Positions 8,005-13,433 of a DNA stretch of 13,433 bases are shown here, in pieces. The position numbers and the translations under genes are program-made. Every line of letters begins with the position of its first letter. Position 1 is the first letter of the stretch. This stretch comes from a bacterium (lineage in GTDB: Bacteria > Armatimonadota > Fimbriimonadia > Fimbriimonadales > GBS-DC). Under the pieces are notes generated by a model. The model worked only from the letters and a program-made list of their open reading frames with translations, was not told the DNA's origin and made no database searches. The stretch lies in contig JARJMV020000303.1 of the NCBI GenBank assembly GCA_029335935.2, positions 1 to 13,433 on the forward strand, given 5' to 3'.

Positions 8005-9702
8005 TTAGTCTGAGCGGGGTGGCGCGTCGGCGTCGATTCGAGCCGTTAGTAGAATATACCCTGCATACGCCAGCGGCTGCGAAGGGTCGTACTCGCCTGC
8101 GAGAATCTCGGCGAGTTGCATAGCGCGGACGCGCCAGCGCGAGTCGCGCGTGGCTTGGGCGTACTCAAGCGCGGCGAGCGCGAGCAGCGCGTTGTCGGCA
8201 GGCAGGGCGTCGTCGGCGGCGACACGCACAGGCGCGGCCGTCAGCGCGCCCCACTGACGGCTACGCGCGATGTCGTAGATACCCCCCGTGGGGTCGGCGT
8301 AGTTGCGCCAAGCGTATCGGAGGAGCTGCTCGGCGAGGGCGCGGGCGCGGGGGTTGCCTGTGAGGCGATACACACACAGGGCAGCGCGCGCCGCGAGCGC
8401 AAGGTCGGGCAGCCAGTCGCGCGCCTGACGCACGCTGCTGTGGAACAGGTCGCCCTGCAGGGTGCGCAAGGCGCGTAGCGTCTCCAGCACGCGCGGCGCC
8501 GTCTCGCCCGCCCACAACGCCTGCGGGTCAATCTGCCCGAAAGTCTCCGCATAGTCGCACAGCGCGATGACTGTGTAAGCGTTCGCGTCGGTGTATAGGA
8601 TGGCGTCGCTGTGGGGGAGTCCGCGACTCTGCGCGACGGCAATCCTCAGTTTCGGGGGCGGCAACGCGCCTATAAAGCTCGGCGGTCGCCCGCGATAGAA
8701 GCGCACGCGCAGCGCGTCGGCTAACTCGTGCGCCGCGCGGCTCAGCTCGGGTTCGAGACGGCTCGCACGGCTGTAGAGGCTCAACAGGCGGGCGTGTTCG
8801 ATGAGCCGTTTGCCTCCTGTCGGCTTGCCCTCCGCGTCGACGCCGTCCTCCAGCGCGTGGAATAGCTGTTGCTCCGTATCCCACAAGGGGCTTTGACGCA
8901 GCGTTTGGAGGTGGGCGATTAGCAGGCTCTGCGCGTTTAGGTCGCCGCGCTCAGCGAGGGCAAGCAGCGCCTCCCAGTGATTGAGATTCGTCGCAGGCGT
9001 CTCAAGCGTGGGCGTGAGGGCGCGCAGGAAGTCGGCGGCGACGGCGTTTGGATTCGGAGCAGCACGACGCGCTGCGCGCGCCCAACGCGCGTTCCACGCC
9101 TGCTCTAACTGTCCTGCCATCTGTTGAATCTGTTCGGGGCGGTTGCGGTACAGCAGGCTGAGCTCTTCCATGTGGCGCATGAGTTCAGCGCGTGTGTCGG
9201 GCGCGACAGCGCGCACGGGCTTACCGTCAGGCGTGAACCATGCGATTATGGGGTATCGCGCAGGCGCGCCCATCAACTGAGCCAACTGTCGCACATAACG
9301 CGCGAGTTTCGGCATCGCCTCAGCGTCCACCTTGACGGCAACAAACTCGCGATTCGCAAGATCTGCCACGCCCGAATCGGAGAACGCCTCGCGCCCGATA
9401 CGCTGACATCGCCCCGACCAATACGCGCCCACCTCAAGCATGATAAGGCGGTCACGCTGTTGTGCCCTCTCGAACGCCTCGTCGCTACAGGGGTGCCAGT
9501 TCACCAGCTCGTACTGTCCACTGCGCAGGTAGGTCTCTACGGCGTCTTTGAGCGCGTTGGGGTGCTGCTCGCGTTGCAGCCCGCGTAGTAGGATGCCGAG
9601 CCAAGCCATCAGTACTATGAGCAGGCACACGCCGCTCAGTACTACGAAGCGCGGCGCGTACCGCTCTGCTGTCAGGCGATACTCAGGCGTTTGCCAACTC
9701 AC
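8005..9702 (-). CDS. Membrane-anchored DUF255/YyaL-like thioredoxin-fold protein
   Basis: Encodes 565 aa. A single membrane helix spans about residues 19-39, with Arg on both sides. Residues about 48-170 match the N-terminal thioredoxin-like domain of the DUF255/YyaL (SPATA20) family: P-N-A-L opening, V-N-W-H-P-C-S-D-E-A-F-E-R-A, then F-V-A-V-K-V-D-A-E and Y-P-I-I-A-W-F-T-P-D-G-K-P. The family's C-H-W-C is replaced by W95-S-G-R-C99, so only one active-site Cys remains. Residues about 330-560 are helix-rich, with tandem A-L-A-L-A-A-L-E-Y segments like the family's six-hairpin (glycosidase-like) domain. Cytosolic relatives lack the membrane helix. The start is GTG 9702, placed 6 nt behind a TATACT box with no ribosome-binding site. 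It is followed by the AKR-like gene. Substrate and reaction are unknown. Confidence 0.78.
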   Translation of the reverse strand: MSWQTPEYRLTAERYAPRFVVLSGVCLLIVLMAWLGILLRGLQREQHPNALKDAVETYLRSGQYELVNWHPCSDEAFERAQQRDRLIMLEVGAYWSGRCQRIGREAFSDSGVADLANREFVAVKVDAEAMPKLARYVRQLAQLMGAPARYPIIAWFTPDGKPVRAVAPDTRAELMRHMEELSLLYRNRPEQIQQMAGQLEQAWNARWARAARRAAPNPNAVAADFLRALTPTLETPATNLNHWEALLALAERGDLNAQSLLIAHLQTLRQSPLWDTEQQLFHALEDGVDAEGKPTGGKRLIEHARLLSLYSRASRLEPELSRAAHELADALRVRFYRGRPPSFIGALPPPKLRIAVAQSRGLPHSDAILYTDANAYTVIALCDYAETFGQIDPQALWAGETAPRVLETLRALRTLQGDLFHSSVRQARDWLPDLALAARAALCVYRLTGNPRARALAEQLLRYAWRNYADPTGGIYDIARSRQWGALTAAPVRVAADDALPADNALLALAALEYAQATRDSRWRVRAMQLAEILAGEYDPSQPLAYAGYILLTARIDADAPPRSD

Positions 9703-9708
9703 ACGCCA

Positions 9709-9716
9709 AGTATACC
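9709..9716 (-). promoter_or_regulatory. -10 box of the DUF255 operon, leaderless geometry
   Basis: The minus strand reads GGTATACT, with TATACT at 9714-9709 followed by exactly 6 nt and then GTG at 9702. The predicted transcript start coincides with the start codon. Confidence 0.55.
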
Positions 9717-9723
9717 GTGAACA

Positions 9724-9731
9724 GGTACACT
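9724..9731 (+). promoter_or_regulatory. -10 box of pyrK-pyrD, near-leaderless
   Basis: The plus strand reads GGTACACT, with TACACT at 9726-9731 and 8 nt to the pyrK ATG. The transcript should start within about 2 nt of the start codon. No Shine-Dalgarno sequence is seen. It shares the 37-bp gap with the opposing DUF255 promoter. Confidence 0.5.
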
Positions 9732-9739
9732 CTGTGTCG

Positions 9740-10543
9740 ATGAGTCGCTATGAGTTGCCTGCAGTGGTGGTGGAACATCAGCGGCGTGGGGCGAACCTAT
9801 ATGAGTTGATTTTGCATGCGCCGCCGATTGCCGAGCGTGCGACGCCGGGGCAGTTCGTGATGGTGCGCGCTGTGCGCACGCACGCGCCGCTATGGCGACG
9901 CCCCTACAGCATCCTGCGGGCGAACCCCGACAAGGGCGTGTTCAGCATCCTCTATTCGGTGCAGAGCGCGTTCACCGAACTCCTGGCGATGAAGCGCATC
10001 GGCTCAACGGTGCAGATCCTGGGACCGCTGGGCAGCTATTTTCAGCCGGTGCGTGCGGCGCGTCGGCATATATTGGTGGCGGGCGGGGTGGGCGCGCCGC
10101 CGCTGTGCTTCTTCGCCGCGCGACTCGCACCCACCCTAACGCCCGACGAGCATCTGCTCATCTTGGCAGGTGCACGGAGCAGCGAAATGCTGGTCGGTTT
10201 GGACGAGTTCCGCGCGCTGGGGGCGCAGGTGCGCATCGCCACCGACGATGGCTCGCAGGGCTATCAGGGCTATGTTACCGACCTGCTCGCGCAGGCGCTG
10301 GACGACCCCCTCGAGACGGCAGTGTACGCCTGCGGTCCGAATCGGATGTTGCGCACCGCCGCAGACATCTGTCTCGCGCGCGGCGTTCCCTGCCAGATTT
10401 CGTTGGACGCACCGATGCCTTGCGGAGTGGGCGTGTGCTTGGGCTGCGCGATACCGGTGCGCACGCCCGACGGAGGCGTGTGGTACAAGCGCGCCTGCGC
10501 GGAGGGACCCGTGTTCTGGGCAGAGGAGGTCGTATGGCAGTGA
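9740..10543 (+). CDS. pyrK: Dihydroorotate dehydrogenase B, electron transfer subunit
   Basis: Encodes 267 aa. Residues 1-100 form the ferredoxin-reductase-like FAD domain, with R53-R-P-Y-S-I for flavin binding. Residues about 105-220 form the NAD(H) domain (G115-G-V-G-A-P-P, later Y-A-C188-G-P). The C terminus holds the [2Fe-2S] ligands C228-x4-C233-x2-C236-x16-C253, the diagnostic PyrK spacing. PyrK passes electrons from PyrD to NAD+ in pyrimidine synthesis, as part of a cytosolic PyrD2K2 complex. The first ATG after the -10 box was chosen; the frame is open upstream, but that part is antisense to the DUF255 gene. It overlaps pyrD by 10 nt, so the subunits are probably co-translated in matched amounts. 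Confidence 0.95.
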   Translation: MSRYELPAVVVEHQRRGANLYELILHAPPIAERATPGQFVMVRAVRTHAPLWRRPYSILRANPDKGVFSILYSVQSAFTELLAMKRIGSTVQILGPLGSYFQPVRAARRHILVAGGVGAPPLCFFAARLAPTLTPDEHLLILAGARSSEMLVGLDEFRALGAQVRIATDDGSQGYQGYVTDLLAQALDDPLETAVYACGPNRMLRTAADICLARGVPCQISLDAPMPCGVGVCLGCAIPVRTPDGGVWYKRACAEGPVFWAEEVVWQ

Positions 10544-11448
10544 ACTTGCAGGTCGCGCTGGGCAGGCTGCGCTTGCCGAACCCTGTGATGGTGGCGGCAG
10601 GCACTTTCGGCTACGGCGTGGAATATCGCGACTTGGTGGATCTCACGCGGCTGGGCGCGATAGTGACCAAAAGCCTCACGCTCGCGCCGCGCATGGGCAA
10701 CCCGCCGCCGCGCGTCGCCGAGACGCCCGCAGGCATGCTGAACACTATCGGCTTACAAAACGACGGCGTGGACGCTTTCCTGCTGGAGACGCTGCCCCGC
10801 CTGCGCGAGTACGGCGTACCGATTATCGTCAGCGTCGCAGGCGAGACGCTGGAAGAGTATGTGCAGGTCGCCGCGAAAGTGAGCCGCGCGGAGGGCGTCG
10901 CCGCGCTGGAGTTGAACCTCTCGTGCCCCAACCAAGCGCGTGGGGGTATGGAGTTCGGCGTCAGCGCGGAACTAACGGCGCAGGTAGTCGCCGCCGTACG
11001 CCGCGCCGCCGACCTGCCTCTCATCGCCAAACTCACGCCGAACTTGGGCGACCTCACGCCCGTCGCACAAGCCGCCGTCGACGCAGGCGCGGACGCCCTC
11101 AGCCTCATCAATACCCTGCTGGGCGTGGCAGTAGACGCCCAAACGCGCCGATTCCGACTTAGCAGCAAGGTGGGCGGGCTGTCGGGACCTGCCGTTAAGC
11201 CCATCGCGCAGTACCACTTCTGGCGCGTGCGCCAAGCCCTGCCCAACACCCCGCTGATTGGCGTCGGCGGCATCAGCACACCCGACGACGCCCTCGAATA
11301 TATCCTGCTCGGCGCACACGCCGTGCAGATTGGAACCGCCAACTATGTGCAACCCACCACCGCGCTGGAAATCCTCGACGGCATCCACAACTACCTCCAG
11401 CAACACGGATTCGAGAGCCTCGACGCCTTGCGCGGACTCGTCGGATAG
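10534..11448 (+). CDS. pyrD: Dihydroorotate dehydrogenase B, catalytic subunit
   Basis: Encodes 304 aa, normal for class 1B enzymes. It is an FMN TIM barrel: N-P-V-M-V-A-A-G-T-F-G near the N terminus, T45-K46-S-L-T with N-P-x-P-R for FMN and substrate, then N70-T-I-G-L-Q-N. N128-L-S-C131-P-N holds the catalytic cysteine of class 1 enzymes, K166-L-T-P-N follows, and G-G-I-S and G-T-A-N bind the phosphate late in the barrel. It oxidises dihydroorotate to orotate, the fourth step of UMP synthesis. The use of Cys as base and the adjacent pyrK define class 1B, which is NAD-dependent. ATG 10534 has GGAGGT 5 nt upstream inside the end of pyrK. Its TAG overlaps the first base of the next gene's promoter box. 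Confidence 0.96.
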   Translation: MAVNLQVALGRLRLPNPVMVAAGTFGYGVEYRDLVDLTRLGAIVTKSLTLAPRMGNPPPRVAETPAGMLNTIGLQNDGVDAFLLETLPRLREYGVPIIVSVAGETLEEYVQVAAKVSRAEGVAALELNLSCPNQARGGMEFGVSAELTAQVVAAVRRAADLPLIAKLTPNLGDLTPVAQAAVDAGADALSLINTLLGVAVDAQTRRFRLSSKVGGLSGPAVKPIAQYHFWRVRQALPNTPLIGVGGISTPDDALEYILLGAHAVQIGTANYVQPTTALEILDGIHNYLQQHGFESLDALRGLVG

Positions 11449-11459
11449 TGGGGTATAAT
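11448..11459 (+). promoter_or_regulatory. Extended -10 promoter of the YHS-psd operon
   Basis: GTGGGGTATAAT lies at the pyrD stop codon. TATAAT at 11454-11459 predicts a transcript start near 11466 and a leader of about 18 nt. AGGAGG at 11468-11473 serves the ATG at 11484. There is no consensus -35. Confidence 0.65.
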
Positions 11460-11483
11460 CGAACCATAGGAGGACATCTATCT

Positions 11484-12371
11484 ATGCGCAAAATTGGGTT
11501 GGCACTTGCAGTGTTCGCGATGAGCTTCACGCTTAGCTCCATCGCCTTTGTGCAGACAAACAAGACGAACAACGCCCAGCAGAAGCCGCAGCAGACGCGC
11601 CAAGCGAACGCCAAACAGCCGCAGGTGCGCTGCCCCGTCTCAGGCAAGGTGATTACCAACACCAAAGCCGCCCCCCGAACGGTCTATCAGGGCAAGACCT
11701 ACTACTTCAGCTGCCAGAACTGCTTGGCGGAGTTCCGCAAGAACCCCCAAAAGTATGTGAAGCAGGCGTCCAACACGCGCACCACAAGCAACACCGCGCC
11801 AGCGAAGCCTGCCGAGAAGAAATCCTGCTGTGGCAACTGCAACTCCGACAAGGCGGAGGGTAAGAGCTGTTGCGGTGACGAGAAGGCGGAGGGTAAGAGC
11901 TGTTGCGGCGACGAGAAGGCGGAGGGCAAAAGCTGCTGCGGCGATAAGCCCGCGCAAACTGCCGACCGCCTCATCTGCCCCGTCAGCGGCGAGGAACTCA
12001 AGATCGAAACCGCTGTGCAGGTCATCTACAACGACAAGGTCTACTATGTCAGCTGCAACGGCTGCAAAGCGACCTTCCTGAAAGACCCTGAGACCTACGC
12101 CAAGAAAGCGGAGTCGCTCTCCAAGCAGCAGGGCAAGCCTGTCGAGAAGAAGACGGAAGCCGCCCCTGCAGACCAACTAATTTGCCCCGTGGCAGGCGAG
12201 GAGCTGCAACTGGACTCCGCCGTGCGCTTCACCTACAATAACAAGGTCTACTACACCTGCTGCAACGGCTGCAAGAACAAGTTCCTGAAAGACCCTGAGA
12301 CCTACGCCAAGAAGGCGGAGTCGCTCTCCCAGCAGCAGGGCAAGCCGGTGTCGGCGGCGGACACGAACTGA
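11484..12371 (+). CDS. Exported Cys-rich protein with three YHS domains and an SCCG repeat linker
   Basis: Encodes 295 aa. Residues 1-24 are a signal peptide (R2-K, hydrophobic L-A-L-A-V-F-A core). A Gln/Lys/Asn-rich segment follows. YHS domains lie at about 49-93, 163-206 and 232-275, each of form C-P-V-x-G ... Y-Y-x-x-C-x-x-C-x-x-x-F-x-x-x-P-x-x-Y (Cys 50/77/80, 165/191/194 and 234/260/263, plus C259). Between the first two lies S-C-C-G-N-C and then three tandem 11-residue units K-A-E-G-K-S-C-C-G-D-E at 123-155. YHS domains are known or suspected metal-binding modules in copper-related proteins. Metal capture or delivery outside the cytoplasm is inference; copper is the likeliest guess. ATG 11484 has AGGAGG 10 nt upstream and its own promoter. 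psd starts 2 nt after the stop. Confidence 0.83.
   Translation: MRKIGLALAVFAMSFTLSSIAFVQTNKTNNAQQKPQQTRQANAKQPQVRCPVSGKVITNTKAAPRTVYQGKTYYFSCQNCLAEFRKNPQKYVKQASNTRTTSNTAPAKPAEKKSCCGNCNSDKAEGKSCCGDEKAEGKSCCGDEKAEGKSCCGDKPAQTADRLICPVSGEELKIETAVQVIYNDKVYYVSCNGCKATFLKDPETYAKKAESLSKQQGKPVEKKTEAAPADQLICPVAGEELQLDSAVRFTYNNKVYYTCCNGCKNKFLKDPETYAKKAESLSQQQGKPVSAADTN
11850..11948 (+). repeat. Three tandem 33-bp units encoding KAEGKSCCGDE
   Basis: Units lie at 11850-11882, 11883-11915 and 11916-11948. Units 1 and 2 differ at one base. Unit 3 differs from unit 2 at five bases, four of them silent and one changing the last Glu to Lys. Preserved frame and mostly silent change suggest selection for the Cys-Cys motif. 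Confidence 0.9.
12075..12142 (+). repeat. 68-bp direct repeat, copy 1 (end of second YHS domain)
   Basis: Matches 12282-12349 with three mismatches at an offset of 207 bp (69 codons). It covers the FLKDP end of the YHS domain and the following linker. Confidence 0.88.
12282..12349 (+). repeat. 68-bp direct repeat, copy 2 (end of third YHS domain)
   Basis: Second copy of the 12075-12142 repeat. The high nucleotide identity points to a recent internal duplication of a 69-residue YHS module or to gene conversion. Confidence 0.88.
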
Positions 12372-12373
12372 TT

Positions 12374-13102
12374 GTGCGCATCCCAACTTGGCTGAAGTGG
12401 ACTCTGGGGGCAGGCGCGGCGGTCGCTGGAGCGAACTGGTTCCTGCGGAAGGTCTGGTTCTATCGCGACCCGCTACGCTTGCCCCCGTCTGACCCGAACC
12501 TCATCCTATCGCCCTGCGACGGCAAAGTGGTCTACATCCGCCCTGTGAGCGCGGACGGCACAGTGTTCGCGGAGAAGTTGGGGCGCGCTATCCCCATCAC
12601 TGAAATCACTCGCGCCGAGTGGGACGGCGCGTCGTCTGAAGGCTGGCTGATTGGCGTCTACATGAGTCCCCTCGATGTGCATTACAACTACGCGCCGATG
12701 GCAGGCAGGGTGCGTAAGATTGTCTACACGCCTGCCCGCGCCAACCTGCCGATGGTGGACTTGTGGGAGTATGTGAGCTTGGCGTGGCTGCGCCGCGCAG
12801 TAGACCTGCTGGGCAAGCGCTACCATCTGGAGAACGAGCGACAGACCGTGTTTTTGGAGAACGAGCGCGTGCGCCTCGCGATGGTCGAGATTGCCGACAA
12901 GTTCGTGAACAAAATCACCACTTACATTCGCGAGGGTCAGTGCGTGCAACCAGCGCAGAAGATATCGTTTATTGAGCGCGGCAGTCAGGTAGACCTGCTC
13001 ATCTTCACCCGCGCGGTGGAAATCCTCACCCACACGGGCGCGCAGGTGTACGGTGGTCAGACACCCCTTGCACGGCTCACGGCGAGCGCACAATCCCCAT
13101 AA
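12374..13102 (+). CDS. psd: Phosphatidylserine decarboxylase-family proenzyme
   Basis: Encodes 242 aa from GTG 12374, 2 nt after the YHS gene stop and with no clear ribosome-binding site, so coupled translation is likely. An N-terminal hydrophobic helix spans about 7-23. Family motifs: F-Y-R-D-P, S46-P-C-D49-G-K-V-V, M-S-P-L-D101-V-H103-Y-N-Y-A-P, N-E-R, and R-G203-S204-Q-V-D near the end. By family knowledge D49, H103 and S204 form the self-processing triad. Cleavage between G203 and S204 would give a 203-residue beta chain and a 39-residue pyruvoyl alpha chain. It makes phosphatidylethanolamine from phosphatidylserine at the membrane. Odd points: about 20 extra residues at 128-150 (L-W-E-Y-V-S-L-A-W-L), and E-I-A-D-K-F in place of the usual I-A-G-x-x-A-R-R. 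No phosphatidylserine synthase gene is in view. Confidence 0.85.
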   Translation: MRIPTWLKWTLGAGAAVAGANWFLRKVWFYRDPLRLPPSDPNLILSPCDGKVVYIRPVSADGTVFAEKLGRAIPITEITRAEWDGASSEGWLIGVYMSPLDVHYNYAPMAGRVRKIVYTPARANLPMVDLWEYVSLAWLRRAVDLLGKRYHLENERQTVFLENERVRLAMVEIADKFVNKITTYIREGQCVQPAQKISFIERGSQVDLLIFTRAVEILTHTGAQVYGGQTPLARLTASAQSP

Positions 13103-13433
13103 ACAGCACCGCGCCCGTCGGTTGATGCACTATCGCGAACAGGAACGGACGATCAGCCACGAGATGGAACCGCTGGCTTTGCAAAGGTGCAGCCGTGACG
13201 CCGACGGTAATCCCTGTGGCAGCGGCGGCTTTCGTGCCCGCCTCGTCCACCGCCACAACCGCCTTCTGAACGGCTTTTTGGAGAAATAACCGCTCGGGCG
13301 ACACATCGGCGATACGGCTGAAATCGGCGCGATTGGGATCAAATGCGACCTCCATCCCCAGCGCGCTCAGCGGCGGCAGAAGATTGTAGAACCCCTCTAC
13401 CTTGAAGCGGGGCATGAGCAGGTCGCCCTCCGT
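13077..13433 (-). CDS. Serpin, C-terminal part (start beyond window)
   Basis: The frame is open to the window edge, so only the last 118 residues are present. They cover the serpin C terminus: L-x-M-P-R-F-K, L-x-x-L-G-M-E-V-A-F, A-D-F-S-R-I, V-Q-K-A-V-V-A-V-D-E-A-G-T, then A-D-R-P-F-L-F-A-I and V-L-F-M-G. The hinge E-A-G-T-K-A-A-A-A-T has small residues at P12-P9 and Thr at P14, as in inhibitory serpins. Counting from the P17 Glu places the scissile bond at Thr-Ala (G-V-T | A-A-P). This suggests an elastase- or subtilisin-like target, which is inference. Inhibitory serpins trap serine or cysteine proteases by a covalent conformational change. The gene overlaps psd tail to tail by 26 nt. A signal peptide cannot be judged. 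Confidence 0.92.
   Translation of the reverse strand, partial: TEGDLLMPRFKVEGFYNLLPPLSALGMEVAFDPNRADFSRIADVSPERLFLQKAVQKAVVAVDEAGTKAAAATGITVGVTAAPLQSQRFHLVADRPFLFAIVHQPTGAVLFMGIVRSP

Noticed and set aside
9892..10533. Upstream extension of the pyrD frame
   Set aside because: Arg/Gly/Ala-rich sequence lying inside pyrK. PyrD begins at ATG 10534 behind GGAGGT.
11850..11948. Possible CRISPR-like array
   Set aside because: The repeats are directly tandem with no spacers, and they encode an in-frame protein repeat.
11640..12176. Leu/Val-rich minus-strand open frame opposite the YHS gene
   Set aside because: Looks like a membrane protein, but this arises from antisense reading of Lys/Glu/Cys repeats. 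It has no start signal or motif.
12506..13093. Minus-strand open frame opposite psd
   Set aside because: No domain motif; psd shows a full catalytic triad on the plus strand.

Overview
The window is a compact, GC-rich bacterial chromosome segment made of ordinary single-copy genes. No rRNA, tRNA, CRISPR array, insertion sequence or phage gene was seen. The cell envelope is probably diderm: there is a TolC-type outer-membrane efflux protein and a signal-II lipoprotein. Several start regions carry an extended -10 box (GG upstream of TATAMT or TACACT), and some boxes sit only 6-8 nt before the start codon, which implies leaderless mRNAs. These traits, a bacterial serpin, a class 1B PyrK/PyrD pair and a small phosphatidylserine decarboxylase fit a deep-branching, possibly thermophilic lineage such as Armatimonadota or a Deinococcus/Chloroflexota-like group. 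This taxonomic guess is inference and low confidence.

Left part (1-4367): the 3' end of a biotinyl/lipoyl-like carrier domain whose usual modified lysine is replaced by glycine (+); a TolC-family protein (-); a purple-acid-phosphatase-like metallophosphoesterase (+); and a translationally coupled pair on the minus strand, a NYN/LabA-type nuclease followed by the ribosome-assembly GTPase Era.

Middle (4368-9702): a Gly-rich lipoprotein of unknown function (-), diverging from a ComM/YifB AAA+ ATPase (+). ComM converges tail to tail with a minus-strand pair, a membrane-anchored DUF255/YyaL-type thioredoxin-fold protein and a short aldo/keto-reductase-like protein. Both proteins have lost canonical catalytic residues.

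Right part (9740-13433): pyrK and pyrD overlap and encode the two subunits of NAD-dependent dihydroorotate dehydrogenase for pyrimidine synthesis. A new promoter then drives an exported cysteine-rich protein with three YHS domains and an internal tandem SCCG repeat, followed 2 nt later by a phosphatidylserine decarboxylase. The last gene, a serpin truncated by the window edge, runs in from the right and overlaps the decarboxylase gene tail to tail.

The most distinctive items are the YHS/SCCG-repeat protein, the paired degenerate DUF255 and AKR proteins, the lysine-less carrier domain, the leaderless promoter geometry, and convergent gene pairs whose stop codons abut or overlap. I found no evidence for a complete new multi-gene system.
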